Shown one piece after another: positions 52,273-61,448 of a DNA stretch of 64,000 bases (the first letter of the stretch is position 1; each line of letters opens with the position of its first letter). The notes under the pieces were generated by a model that did not search any database, was not told where the DNA came from, and saw only the letters and a program-made list of their open reading frames with translations. The DNA is from JANSWP01 sp041941305 (GTDB lineage Bacteria > Bacteroidota > Bacteroidia > Chitinophagales > Saprospiraceae), in contig JBGTQJ010000041.1 of assembly GCA_041941305.1 (NCBI GenBank), positions 15,554 to 79,553 on the forward strand, given 5' to 3'. The position numbers were made by a program, and so were the translations under genes.

Positions 52273-52334
52273 ATACAAAAAACGAAATGGATAACATCTT
52301 TTCAATCAGTTGTTATCCATTTCGTTTTTTGTAT
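52273..52334. terminator. 24-bp perfect inverted repeat between gldK and gldL
   Basis: ATACAAAAAACGAAATGG and the following six bases (52273-52296) pair perfectly with 52311-52334 around a 14-base loop. The stem begins two bases past the gldK stop codon and includes six T, so it should act as a strong terminator in both directions, or as partial read-through control. Confidence 0.88.
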
Positions 52335-52335
52335 T

Positions 52336-53586
52336 TTAGAAGTCGTTGATTGATCGACCAAGGAAGGTAAGTGCACATCTAAAGCCGATATAACATTTAG
52401 TTGTATCTTGGTATTCCCAATGGCGAGTCCCTGTTTGCAAGAACCATGCTACATCTTTCCATGAGCCACCACGAATAACTTTTCGTTTATAAGCTTCAGG
52501 CTCATCATCTTCTGCATCATATCGAATATCAGGATTCAAATCATGCTGAAAAGCATAAGCATTTGAATAATACGCTGTAGAAGTCCACTCCGAAACATTA
52601 CCAGCCATATTAAACAAACCATAGTCATTAGGGAAATAGGCATCAGCCTTTACAGTATAAAGACCACCATCTTCTGGATAATTTCCACGACCAGGCTTAA
52701 AGTTAGCTAATAAACATCCTTTTGCATTTCTCAAATACATACCACCCCATGGAAATGGTGCCATATCATGACCGCCGCGGGCTGCATATTCCCACTCGTG
52801 CTCGGTCGGCAACCTAAAGTCCTCTGAATTGATTCCATCACTACGGTATCCCTGGTAAGCATCCCATAGCTTGGTTCTCCAGTAGCAAAATGCATTCGCC
52901 ATATGCCAATCTACTCCCACAACTGGATAATCATCGAATGCAGGATGCCAGAAGTAGTTACGAGTCATTGGCTCGTTGTAGGTATAGGCAAAATCGCGAA
53001 TCCAGGCAAGCGTATCTGGATAAATATTGTATTTATTGCGTCGGATAAATGCTGTCCGGGGAGAGCGGCCATAATCATGGGCTGCTTTTTGCCAGTCATA
53101 CCACTCATACTCAAAAACCATTTTACTGACATCCAATTCTTTTCTGCCAGCAAAACGATCGTCGCCCTGGTAGTATAGATCTTCCAGCGTTTCATCAGAA
53201 TAATCAATCTCATATTCCCAATCAATGCGCTCCTCTCCGGTCACTTCATCTTCGATGTAGTGGTCCAGGTAAGTATGAGCCAGAGAATCCTTTACCCAAT
53301 ATACGAATTGACGATATTCGTTATTGGTGATTTCTGTATCATCCATGTAGAAGCCTTGAATAGAAATGGATTTCGGTCTTTGGACGAAGGTATTGGAAAT
53401 GTCTTGGTCACTAGGTCCAATGTGAAGTGTTCCAGAGGGAATATAAACCATTCCATAAGGATTGATTCCTTTCCAAACAGGACGGTCTAGTACACCTGTC
53501 AACTGTCCACTTTGTTTCGTTCCACAAGAAGTTACAATCGTTGTTAGTAGAAACAACGCAAGCGAAGTTTTTAGTAGTCTTTTCAT
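52336..53586 (-). CDS. gldK: Type IX secretion lipoprotein GldK (PorK)
   Basis: A 416-residue outer-membrane lipoprotein that forms the periplasmic ring with GldN. The lipobox is in LLTTIVTSCGTK with Cys at residue 21. The rest is an FGE/SUMF1-type sulfatase-modifying fold used structurally: GFYMDDTEITNNEYRQF, VVGVDWHMANAFCYWRTKLW, RLPTEHEWEYAARGG, FNMAGNVSEW and VIRGGSWKD. A TAACTTTG promoter element lies about 105 bases upstream. It is followed immediately by a strong inverted repeat before gldL. Confidence 0.97.
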   Translation of the reverse strand: MKRLLKTSLALFLLTTIVTSCGTKQSGQLTGVLDRPVWKGINPYGMVYIPSGTLHIGPSDQDISNTFVQRPKSISIQGFYMDDTEITNNEYRQFVYWVKDSLAHTYLDHYIEDEVTGEERIDWEYEIDYSDETLEDLYYQGDDRFAGRKELDVSKMVFEYEWYDWQKAAHDYGRSPRTAFIRRNKYNIYPDTLAWIRDFAYTYNEPMTRNYFWHPAFDDYPVVGVDWHMANAFCYWRTKLWDAYQGYRSDGINSEDFRLPTEHEWEYAARGGHDMAPFPWGGMYLRNAKGCLLANFKPGRGNYPEDGGLYTVKADAYFPNDYGLFNMAGNVSEWTSTAYYSNAYAFQHDLNPDIRYDAEDDEPEAYKRKVIRGGSWKDVAWFLQTGTRHWEYQDTTKCYIGFRCALTFLGRSINDF

Positions 53587-53690
53587 TTTAACACCCGAGT
53601 TTTCCTTCAGATTTAAAAAAGCGAACGTAAATATAGATTCTTTGGTGGTTATTTTTAGAATAATGTTTTCATTTTTTGCTTTTGGGCACG

Positions 53691-53698
53691 CAAAGTTA
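53691..53698 (-). promoter_or_regulatory. Promoter -7 element of gldK
   Basis: The minus strand reads TAACTTTG, an exact TAnnTTTG match, 104 bases before the gldK start. Confidence 0.5.
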
Positions 53699-53817
53699 AC
53701 AATTTAGTGTAAAAACAACGCAATCAATATTGCATTAGTGCGATTTATTCCAAATTTTAACATGAGCACCAACCATTTTCACATTCAACACATAATAAAT
53801 AATCATCATTCATATCT

Positions 53818-54780
53818 CTACAGAAATCTAGGATTATAAATAATTTTTGGTGGCTTTCCTTTTCCTATTGGTTTGCCCAAGTTATAATTCAACATAATTT
53901 CATGAGAGCCATTACTTACGGTGTTTAGTTTGGAGAGCGTTAAATCGTAAGCATAGGCGAGCGTGATTTTTTCTGACAGTTTGAAACCTGCCATAAGTGC
54001 AATAGCATCATTGCTATCAGAATTATATCCTCTGAACGAGGCTCCTCCGAAGATATTGCTGTTGTATTTTACAATAACAGAAAAATCCATCTGCGTTTGT
54101 TGAAAGGTGGATTTTAATAAAGTCGAAGGGTTTATTGTAATACTTTTCCCAATATCAAAATTGTACCCCAAATATAAAAAATAACTTCTTTCGGGCTTAT
54201 AAGCTAAACTTGTCAGTTCAATTGCTTGTTCAGTTAAATTCATTGCAGAGATACCTATTTCCAATTTTTCATCTTGGTAAAACGCACCAAAATTAACCGC
54301 CAAAGTATTTCCTTCTTCACTCACAACTGGTAAGATTGGATCCTCATGTTCTGGATCTGGCTCATAAGCGCCTTCTGGAGTAATAATTTTTGTACCATCT
54401 AGCCTTCTCTGAATCAGCCCTGCACTTAGTCCTAATGACAGCATCCCAGTTCGGCTTATCGGTAATTGAAAGTTGTATGCCAATAAAAATTTACTTTGCT
54501 CCCAATTTCCTAAAGTCTCACTTTCAAATTCCAAACCAACGCCCCCACTAAAAACATACAATGGCAAATGAGCATTTACATTTTGAGTTACTGGCTTTCC
54601 AGGTATGCCTCCCCATTGAGAGCGATATACTCCGGTAAGACTTAAAGAGTTGTCTAATCCAGCATAGGCAGGATTGAAATTAAACTTGTTAAAATTGTAA
54701 AGACTGTATTGGGCAGGCTGTTGGGCTGTGGCAAAATTTACAAGGACAATAAAAAATAGAAGGGTATAGCTTTTTTTCAT
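53818..54780 (-). CDS. Type IX secretion outer-membrane protein PorP/SprF family
   Basis: A 320-residue outer-membrane barrel. The ATG at 54780 gives the signal peptide MKKSYTLLFFIVLVNFATAQ; eight codons more are open upstream but would lead with TGILCKP. Family landmarks are QYSLYNFNKFNFNPAYAGLDNSLSLTGVYRSQW (in two parts, residues about 24-55), GGVGLEFESETLGNWEQ, and the C-terminal GSHEIMLNYNLG. PorP/SprF proteins are required for export or anchoring of SprB-like adhesins and link to the PorK/N ring. It lies directly upstream of gldK. The large SprB-repeat protein in this window may be a client. Confidence 0.95.
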   Translation of the reverse strand: MKKSYTLLFFIVLVNFATAQQPAQYSLYNFNKFNFNPAYAGLDNSLSLTGVYRSQWGGIPGKPVTQNVNAHLPLYVFSGGVGLEFESETLGNWEQSKFLLAYNFQLPISRTGMLSLGLSAGLIQRRLDGTKIITPEGAYEPDPEHEDPILPVVSEEGNTLAVNFGAFYQDEKLEIGISAMNLTEQAIELTSLAYKPERSYFLYLGYNFDIGKSITINPSTLLKSTFQQTQMDFSVIVKYNSNIFGGASFRGYNSDSNDAIALMAGFKLSEKITLAYAYDLTLSKLNTVSNGSHEIMLNYNLGKPIGKGKPPKIIYNPRFL

Positions 54781-54873
54781 AGGCTTACAAAGTATTCCCG
54801 TCATCCAGACGGAGATGTTTTCTATTATTTCGGATAACTCAATCTAACTATAAGGGCTATATAAACTCAAAAA

Positions 54874-56919
54874 TCACCCTACTAATTGCCTAAATTCTTC
54901 AATTGTTTTGACAGGCTTTTGGCAGGTGTAATTTCTACATATATATATTAATGTGTCAATTTCCACTTTTTTCCCCTCTAACAAAGGAAAATTGTCATTG
55001 TTTTCGGTTGTTGCCATTATTAATTTATTGGGGATAAATTCCAAATTAATTTTTTTGGCAATTGAAATAGCGTTTTTGCCCACTACAGCAACCTCATTTA
55101 ATTGATATACTTCATTCATTAATCCCACACCCCATTTACCAAAAGAAGAAGGATACTTTTCAATTGAATCTCTTAAACTCATCAACATTTCAGCTGCCAG
55201 ATCCCTGTACCTTTCTTTTCCTAAGAGAATTCCCAGCTTTTGCAAATTATGCACCATCGTCGAATTTCCGGAAGGAGTCGCAGAATCATACAAGTCTTTT
55301 CTTCGTACAATTAAATCCTTTTGGTTTGAGGAGGTAAAATAAAACAAATTGGCTTCGCTATCAAGGAAGTGTTCTAAAACAAATTCAGTATAGCGTTCAG
55401 CTTGCTGAATTAGTAAGTTATCAAAGGTGATTTCATAAACATTTAAAATGGTTTCTATTAAAAAAGCATAATCATCCAGGAAGGCATCGTATTGCGCCTT
55501 TCCATTTTTATAGGTGTGAAAAAGTGTAATTCCATCGTCTTTCAAAAACTTACTCAAGAGAAAATTTAAATTTCGGATGGCAGTTTCCTTGTACGCTTCA
55601 TTTCCCAATGACGCATACGCTTTGGCATACGCTGTACATTGGAGGGCATTCCAACCCAATATTATTTTATCGTCCAGACCAGGGCGAATTCTTTTCTCTC
55701 TCTGTTCCAATAGATTCTCCCTTGCTTGTTTCAATTGGGTTTTTAAGGCTTCAACATTTTCTGCATTGATAAAGTGGGCAAATTCATTCACGTCCATTTT
55801 TCGATTCAGGATATTCTTTCCTTCCCAATTACCCTGTTTCCAAATATTATAATATTGTATAAAGGTTGAAGCAAAATCTCCCAAAGCATTTTTAATCTCT
55901 TCTTCCTGCCAAACATAAAATTTACCCTCTTCTCCTTCAGAGTCTGCGTCTAAAGCTGAATAAAACCCTCCTTCCTCGCTGGTCATTTCTCTTTCTATAA
56001 AAGTCAATGTTTCCTCTATTGACTCTTTGTACAATTCTTTCTTTGTTATTTTATAAGCTTCTGAAAGTAGGGACACTAATAATGCATTGTCGTACAACAT
56101 TTTTTCAAAATGAGGTACCAACCACTGAGCATCCACCGAATAACGGGAAAATCCACCTCCAATTTGATCATATATCCCTCCCATAATCATCTTATCCAAA
56201 GATAACTCTACATGATTACGAGCAAGCTCGTCCTTGAAAAAGTGATAGTAATTGAGCAAATACTCCAGAGCCATGGTTCCTGGAAATTTAGGTGCTCCAC
56301 CAAAACCTCCATTTTCTTTGTCAAAACGATCTTTTAAAGTGTGAAAAATATTTTGAAGAATAACTGGTGTAAATACTTGCGCTGCCTCCAAACCCTCAAT
56401 TTGATTGCCCAACAGTGCAGCATCGGAATTTTGAATCACTTCAACCAAACGATTCGCCTGACTCTCAACAGTTTCCCGTCGATTTTGAAACGCATTGGAT
56501 AGGTTCTGCAAAACCTGCATCCACGAAGGGCGATTGTAGGCTGCCTGAGGTGGGTAATACGTTCCAGCAAAAAAGGGGCGACCATCTGGTAAGAGAAAAC
56601 AATTCAAGGGCCAGCCTCCTGAACCACTAATAATCTGACACACTTCCATATAAATTTGATCCACATCGGGACGCTCTTCTCTATCCACTTTAATGTTAAT
56701 AAAGTGCTCATTCATGAAAACTGCAACTTCCTCATTTTCAAAAGATTCTCGCTCCATAACATGGCACCAGTGGCAGGTGGAATAACCAATGCTCACCAAA
56801 ATGGGCTTGTTTTCTTTTTGTGCTCTGTCAAAAGCCTCTGGTTTCCAGGCGTACCAGTCAACAGGGTTATGGGCATGTTGAAGGAGATAGGGGCTTGTTT
56901 CGTGTTGTAATTTATTCAT
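54874..56919 (-). CDS. Thioredoxin-domain protein of the YyaL / SPATA20 family
   Basis: A 681-residue protein. The N-terminal thioredoxin-like DUF255 domain begins MNKLQHETSPYLLQHAHNPVDWY and carries STCHWCHVMERESFEN with a CxxC (residues about 49-52), followed by NIKVDREERPDVDQIYM. The remainder is an alpha-toroid glycosidase-like domain with GGFGGAPKFP, GGIYDQIGGGFSRYSVDAQWLVPHFEKMLYDNA (in two parts) and YSALDADSEGEEGKFYVW. Length and order match the family, whose biochemical role is unclear. There is no signal peptide. It is upstream of porP in the same direction, 93 bases apart, but probably functionally unrelated. Confidence 0.94.
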   Translation of the reverse strand: MNKLQHETSPYLLQHAHNPVDWYAWKPEAFDRAQKENKPILVSIGYSTCHWCHVMERESFENEEVAVFMNEHFINIKVDREERPDVDQIYMEVCQIISGSGGWPLNCFLLPDGRPFFAGTYYPPQAAYNRPSWMQVLQNLSNAFQNRRETVESQANRLVEVIQNSDAALLGNQIEGLEAAQVFTPVILQNIFHTLKDRFDKENGGFGGAPKFPGTMALEYLLNYYHFFKDELARNHVELSLDKMIMGGIYDQIGGGFSRYSVDAQWLVPHFEKMLYDNALLVSLLSEAYKITKKELYKESIEETLTFIEREMTSEEGGFYSALDADSEGEEGKFYVWQEEEIKNALGDFASTFIQYYNIWKQGNWEGKNILNRKMDVNEFAHFINAENVEALKTQLKQARENLLEQREKRIRPGLDDKIILGWNALQCTAYAKAYASLGNEAYKETAIRNLNFLLSKFLKDDGITLFHTYKNGKAQYDAFLDDYAFLIETILNVYEITFDNLLIQQAERYTEFVLEHFLDSEANLFYFTSSNQKDLIVRRKDLYDSATPSGNSTMVHNLQKLGILLGKERYRDLAAEMLMSLRDSIEKYPSSFGKWGVGLMNEVYQLNEVAVVGKNAISIAKKINLEFIPNKLIMATTENNDNFPLLEGKKVEIDTLIYICRNYTCQKPVKTIEEFRQLVG

Positions 56920-57023
56920 TCAAACTTATTTTGGTGGCAAAGTAAGGAAAAGAGGAAACTTTAGGATGGTAAGCCGTTTTTGAAATTTGAAAAAGCTATG
57001 AATGGTGAAGATAAAATGTGTTG

Positions 57024-57206
57024 TAAGTTCCTGTTCATAATTATTGCATGGTTATTTCGAGATTATTTTTTTATCAAGGGAGGCTAAAAACGCAGTCATA
57101 GCATAGCTACGGCGAGTATTTTCCCCCAAAGGGATGCCCTTGGCAAACGATGCTTGATTAGAAAAGAAGCCGAAATAGCCATGCAATAATTGTGAACAGG
57201 AACTTA
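57024..57206. mobile_element. MITE-like element with 36-bp terminal inverted repeats
   Basis: The first 36 bases (57024-57059, starting TAAGTTCCTGTTCA) and the last 36 (57171-57206) are inverted copies with only two differences. The interior is 111 bp, contains CCCCCAAAGGGATGCCCTTGG and GTCATAGCATAGCTACGGC, and has no coding sequence. A degenerate relative lies at 37157-37292. Confidence 0.75.
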
Positions 57207-57236
57207 TATTAAAGATTATTAGGAAAAAAGTTTGAC

Positions 57237-57262
57237 CGCGCGTACGCACGTGTACGCGTGTG
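57237..57262. other. 26-bp alternating pyrimidine-purine tract
   Basis: The run CGCGCGTACGCACGTGTACG, continuing CGTGTG, alternates strictly between pyrimidine and purine for 26 bases and includes a CGCGTAC / GTACGCG inverted repeat. It is G/C-rich in otherwise AT-rich DNA, with potential for Z-DNA or a cruciform. The remainder of 57263-57511 shows nothing recognisable. Confidence 0.7.
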
Positions 57263-57511
57263 AGAAGAGATTGAATTCACTTTTTTTGTTAAGCAAAATG
57301 ATTTATCATAAAAATTGACTAAGTTGTAGAAAAATCATCAAGGATAAAGATTTAGAATTGCTTTCTAAAAACAAGCCTATCTGATTCATTCATACACACT
57401 AAAATGAGTTGTCATTTGATTATTATTTCTACAAAAAATATCATTTTCAGGAAATAAAACCGTGAGACTCAAGCCATAATATTCCCTCTTAATTTTGAAA
57501 AAAATAAATTC

Positions 57512-57519
57512 TATCTTTG
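57512..57519 (+). promoter_or_regulatory. Promoter -7 element of the pheT block
   Basis: TATCTTTG, an exact TAnnTTTG match, 84 bases before the pheT start, with TTTTG at 57493-57497 as a possible upstream element. Confidence 0.65.
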
Positions 57520-57603
57520 CGAACCTTTTTTGAACCCTATGGGGTTTTTTGAAAAATTGTCCCAATGGAACCAATAATTTTTGAATAAAAATCCTAGATA
57601 CAC

Positions 57604-60051
57604 GTGAAGGTTTCTTTAAACTGGCTAAAAGATTATCTCGACATTGACTTAAGTCCTGAAAAGGTATCTGAAATCCTTACCGACATTGGACTGGAGGTAG
57701 AAGGAGAGGAAGAGGTGGAAAGTATAAAAGGTGGATTAGAAGGCATAGTAGTCGGTCATGTCAAAGAATGTGGAAAACACCCAAATGCAGATAAATTATC
57801 GCTCACCAAAGTAGATATTGGAAATGGAAATGGTGATTTGCAAATCGTTTGTGGTGCGCCCAATGTGGCAGCAGGACAAAAAGTCTTGGTTGCAACTGTA
57901 GGAACTACACTCCACCCTGCCGATGGTGAGCCCTGGAAAATAAAAAAAGGCAAAATTCGGGGTGAAACTTCTGAAGGAATGATTTGTGCAGAAGATGAAT
58001 TGGGCTTAGGGGATGATCATTCTGGCATCATTGTTCTGCCTGAGGAGGTAGCTGTTGGCACTTTGGCCAAAGATTATTACAATATTGAAAAAGATGTCGT
58101 TTATGAAATTGGCTTGACACCTAATCGCTCAGATGCCACTTGTCATTTAGGCGTAGCCAAAGATTTGGCAACTGCACTGAAAATCAATTATGGTGGAAAT
58201 GGAGAGGTTAGGGTGCCTTCAATAGATGACTTCAAAGTTCACAATAATGACTTACCTATTGAAGTGATTGTTGAGAATGAAGAAGCTTGTCCAAGATATG
58301 CTGGTGTTTCCATCAAAGGCGTGACCATTAAAGAATCTCCGGACTGGTTGAAAAATAAATTGAAGGCGATTGGCGTACGCCCAATTTCTAACATCGTGGA
58401 TATTACAAATTTCATTTTGCATGAATTGGGACAACCACTTCATGCTTTTGATTTAGACCAAATTTCTGGAAAAACCATTCGGGTTAAGACTTTACCTAAA
58501 AATTCTAAATTTCATTCTCTTGATGAAGTCGAGCGAACCTTATCCGATGAAGACTTGATGATTTGTGATGGCGATTCTAAAGGCATGTGTATCGGAGGTG
58601 TTTTTGGTGGCATTAAATCCGGAGTTAAAGATGCTACAAGGAATATCTTTTTGGAATCAGCTCATTTTAATGCCCAGTGGATTCGGCGGACAAGTACGCG
58701 TCACAATTTGAGAACAGATGCTGCTAGAGTCTTCGAAAAGGGAAGCGATCCAAATGTTTCTGTTTATGCCCTTAAACGGGCGGCCATGATGATGGTAGAA
58801 TTGGCGGGCGGCAAAATTGCCTCAGATATTGTAGATATTTATCCAAACCCAATAGCTAAAAAAGAAATAGAAGTTAGCTATGATTTCATCAATCGCATGA
58901 TTGGCGTCAATATTCCAAAATCAGAAGTGAAAGAAATCTTGACTTCTATGGAAATGGAATTTGTGGAAGAAACTGATACAAACTTTACTGTTGCTGTTCC
59001 GACTAATAAGGCAGATGTTTTGCGTCCAGCTGATATTGCGGAAGAGGTTTTGAGGATTTATGGCTTCAATAAAGTTCCAATTCCTCCTAAAATCAATACT
59101 TCGATTGCGTTGAGTCAAAAGCCAGATTCGCAGTTAATTCAAAATACGGTCAGTGACTATCTCGCTTCCAATGGTTTTCATGAAATCATGGGGCTATCGC
59201 TCACGGAATCAAAATATTACGAAAATTTCTTGCCATTTGAAGTCAAGCAATTGGTCACCATCAATAATACATCTAATGTCAATTTGGACGTAATGCGCCC
59301 AACGATGTTGGTGTCTGGTTTGGAATGTATTTTGAGAAACCAAAATCGTCAACATGGTGATTTGAAAATATTTGAATTTGGGAAAACCTACCTCAAAAAG
59401 GAGGAAGGAGGTTTTAATGAACAAAGGCATTTAACCTTGTTTATGACTGGTGAACGTTGGGGTGAAAGCTGGCTAAACACTCAAAGTCCAAAAGTAGGTT
59501 ATTATTCACTGAAGCGTTTTGTTTCCAATATATTGAATCGATTGGGTTTGGGTGGATTTCAGGAAACTGTCATCCAAAATGAAGTTTTGTCTTACGGAAT
59601 GAAATACCATCGAGGACAGCAAAATCTTGTAGCATTTGGAAATATCAACTCCACCGTTTTGAAGAAAATGGACATTAAAAATGCTGTTTTCTATGCTGAC
59701 TTCAATTGGGATACTATAATCAAAGCATTGAGAAAACACAAAATTGAGTTTGAGGAGTTGAACAAATACCCAACGGTACGCCGCGATTTGGCTTTGGTGA
59801 TTGATAATACCGTGAAATTTGCAGATATTGTGGGAATTGCTCGAAAAGTAGGCAAGAAGCTTTTGAAAGATATCAATTTATTTGATGTCTATGATGATGA
59901 AAGCAAATTGGGCAAAGGAAAGAAATCCTATGCAGTGAGTTTTGTTTTTGAGGATCCTACAAAGACGCTGAAAGATAAAGAAATTGAAAAAGTGATGAAT
60001 CATTTAATAAGAGAATATGAGGGAAAACTCAATGCTAATATTCGTAGATAA
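57604..60051 (+). CDS. pheT: Phenylalanine--tRNA ligase beta subunit
   Basis: An 815-residue subunit of the alpha2-beta2 synthetase that charges tRNA-Phe. The GTG at 57604 gives MKVSLNWLKDYLDIDLSPEKV, the standard N-terminus. Domains in order are: tRNA-binding OB fold (residues about 40-155, GHVKECGKHPNADKLSLTKVD), the B3/B4 editing domain (about 215-390, ISNIVDITNFILHELGQPLHAFD), B5 (about 410-480), the catalytic-like core, and a C-terminal ferredoxin-fold anticodon-binding domain (about 720-815, KYPTVRRDLALVIDNTVKF). pheS is not in the window, so the subunits are unlinked. It heads the block with the Uma2-like gene, the coiled-coil gene, zapA and rny. Confidence 0.98.
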   Translation: MKVSLNWLKDYLDIDLSPEKVSEILTDIGLEVEGEEEVESIKGGLEGIVVGHVKECGKHPNADKLSLTKVDIGNGNGDLQIVCGAPNVAAGQKVLVATVGTTLHPADGEPWKIKKGKIRGETSEGMICAEDELGLGDDHSGIIVLPEEVAVGTLAKDYYNIEKDVVYEIGLTPNRSDATCHLGVAKDLATALKINYGGNGEVRVPSIDDFKVHNNDLPIEVIVENEEACPRYAGVSIKGVTIKESPDWLKNKLKAIGVRPISNIVDITNFILHELGQPLHAFDLDQISGKTIRVKTLPKNSKFHSLDEVERTLSDEDLMICDGDSKGMCIGGVFGGIKSGVKDATRNIFLESAHFNAQWIRRTSTRHNLRTDAARVFEKGSDPNVSVYALKRAAMMMVELAGGKIASDIVDIYPNPIAKKEIEVSYDFINRMIGVNIPKSEVKEILTSMEMEFVEETDTNFTVAVPTNKADVLRPADIAEEVLRIYGFNKVPIPPKINTSIALSQKPDSQLIQNTVSDYLASNGFHEIMGLSLTESKYYENFLPFEVKQLVTINNTSNVNLDVMRPTMLVSGLECILRNQNRQHGDLKIFEFGKTYLKKEEGGFNEQRHLTLFMTGERWGESWLNTQSPKVGYYSLKRFVSNILNRLGLGGFQETVIQNEVLSYGMKYHRGQQNLVAFGNINSTVLKKMDIKNAVFYADFNWDTIIKALRKHKIEFEELNKYPTVRRDLALVIDNTVKFADIVGIARKVGKKLLKDINLFDVYDDESKLGKGKKSYAVSFVFEDPTKTLKDKEIEKVMNHLIREYEGKLNANIRR

Positions 60052-60072
60052 TTTTTAGTTTAATAAAATAGC

Positions 60073-60699
60073 ATGAAAAGCATTCAAGCCGCCAAAGCAC
60101 ATCATGATACTGATAGTATTCAGGATATCCCTGATTATCTTGTCTATGAAGTGATAGATGGGAAACCCATTTATTATAAAGGCTGGCAAGAAGTACTTAA
60201 TAAAACCAAAACCCTTGAAGAAATAATTGCTTCTAGTGGAATTCAAAGCTATATTCTTTACTATCTAAATATCATACTGTTTACAAAATTAGGGACAAAT
60301 AATTTCCTTTTTTTCTCGAATGAATCAGGTGTCCATATTGGTCATAAGAAAAATCTAGCATCAGATTTAGCAATTTATTCGAAAGAAATATTATCAGCAG
60401 AAAAAATTACAACTAAATATGTAGATGTCCCTGCTACGGTTTATGTCGAAGTAGACATCAAAGCAGATGTAGAAGATATGGGAGAAACTGGTTATATTTC
60501 TTTAAAAACCAAAAAACTCCTTAATTTTGGGGCAGAAAAAGTGATTTGGATTTTATCCAAGCCAAAACAAGTAATTGTAGCTACTGAAGAGAAGCATTGG
60601 GAAGTGGTTAATTGGGATGAAGATGTAGCATTGATAGAAGGGCACGTTTTTAATATCGGGAAGCATCTGGAAAAAGAAGGTATCGATCCCGATAAATAG
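60073..60699 (+). CDS. Uma2-like (PD-(D/E)XK fold) protein
   Basis: A 208-residue protein. The segment IPDYLVYEVIDGKPIYYKGWQEVL resembles N-termini of proteins annotated as Uma2-family putative endonucleases in Saprospiria. LASDLAIYSKEIL, VPATVYVEVDIKADVED and KTKKLLNFGAEKVIWILSKPKQVIVA supply the Asp, Glu-x-Asp and Lys residues that the fold places around its metal site. Nuclease activity has not been shown for most of the family, and such proteins are often multi-copy. It is 21 bases after pheT and may be an insertion in an otherwise conserved block. Confidence 0.7.
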   Translation: MKSIQAAKAHHDTDSIQDIPDYLVYEVIDGKPIYYKGWQEVLNKTKTLEEIIASSGIQSYILYYLNIILFTKLGTNNFLFFSNESGVHIGHKKNLASDLAIYSKEILSAEKITTKYVDVPATVYVEVDIKADVEDMGETGYISLKTKKLLNFGAEKVIWILSKPKQVIVATEEKHWEVVNWDEDVALIEGHVFNIGKHLEKEGIDPDK

Positions 60700-60746
60700 C
60701 TATTTTAAATTTAAAATTTTACATTTTAGATTTAAAATTTTTCACT

Positions 60747-61043
60747 ATGAATCACACCGAACAAATTGACATTATCAGCCAAAAAGTGCAGCAATTGGTG
60801 GCTAAAACGGAAAGCCTCCAAAATGAAAATGCAACACTTTTGGAAGAGAATAAATCGTTAAAAGCTGACCTGGAATCGCAAAAGGCGATGGTTAGTGATT
60901 TGACAACCAAATTAACCGATACACAGCGGATTTTGGAGAAAAACAGGGAAGAAGCGCCAGAGAGTTCGCAAAAGTTGAGGGAACAGATAGATCAATATAT
61001 TCAAGATATTGATAGTTGTATTGAGTGGTTACAAAATTCCTAG
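60747..61043 (+). CDS. Coiled-coil protein next to zapA, 98 residues
   Basis: An almost entirely coiled-coil protein with heptads from residue about 5 to 75 (IDIISQKVQQLVAKTESL, ENATLLEENKSLKADLES), then a short acidic helical tail, IDQYIQDIDSCIEWLQNS. It resembles ZapB-type division proteins in length and character, and the position, three bases before zapA, suggests a partner of ZapA in the division ring. This is inference from context. It has no signal peptide and should be cytoplasmic. Confidence 0.8.
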   Translation: MNHTEQIDIISQKVQQLVAKTESLQNENATLLEENKSLKADLESQKAMVSDLTTKLTDTQRILEKNREEAPESSQKLREQIDQYIQDIDSCIEWLQNS

Positions 61044-61046
61044 GAT

Positions 61047-61355
61047 ATGGGAGCCATAGAGACAAAACAGATTACTGTCACGATTGCGGGCCGCCCCTAT
61101 CCTTTGAAAATAAGTACACGCGATGAATCTGCCATACGAAAACTCGTAAAAGAGATCAATGAGAAAGTCAACCGATTTCAGTTAAATTATCCAAAAAGGG
61201 ACAAGCAAGACTGCCTCGCAATGGCAATTTTGACTTATGCGGTTGATTTGCAGGTCGCTAAGCAAAAGGATATTACTCCACCTAATGACGACAACCTATC
61301 TGAGCAACTTTCCCAACTTGATGCACTACTGGACTCGCTTTTAAGGGATCCTTAA
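61047..61355 (+). CDS. zapA: Cell division protein ZapA
   Basis: A 102-residue FtsZ-associated protein that bundles FtsZ filaments. The N-terminal globular part reads QITVTIAGRPYPLKISTRDESAIRKLVKEINEKV (in two parts, residues about 8-42), matching the family's VxIxGRxYxL pattern. The C-terminal part is a helix for tetramer formation. It is separated by only three bases from the coiled-coil gene, so the two are in one operon; rny follows after a 281-base gap. Confidence 0.92.
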   Translation: MGAIETKQITVTIAGRPYPLKISTRDESAIRKLVKEINEKVNRFQLNYPKRDKQDCLAMAILTYAVDLQVAKQKDITPPNDDNLSEQLSQLDALLDSLLRDP

Positions 61356-61360
61356 AAAAT

Positions 61361-61448
61361 CACTTCATCATTTAGTTCGGCATAACGCCTCATGAATCTT
61401 CGATTTCGTCCAATAAGCGAAGACTGAATGTCTGGTAAGAAATGAAGT
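61361..61448 (+). ncRNA. Weak structured-RNA candidate between zapA and rny
   Basis: ACTTCAT (61362-61368) pairs with ATGAAGT (61442-61448), enclosing GGC-ATAAC-GCC (61379-61389) and TCTTCG / CGAAGA (61397-61402, 61418-61423). The zapA-adjacent position recalls the zapA-ssrS arrangement of Proteobacteria, but the region is too short for a standard 6S RNA. The rest of 61449-61636 holds only ATCACT-ACTAA-AGTGAT (about 61489-61505). Confidence 0.25.
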
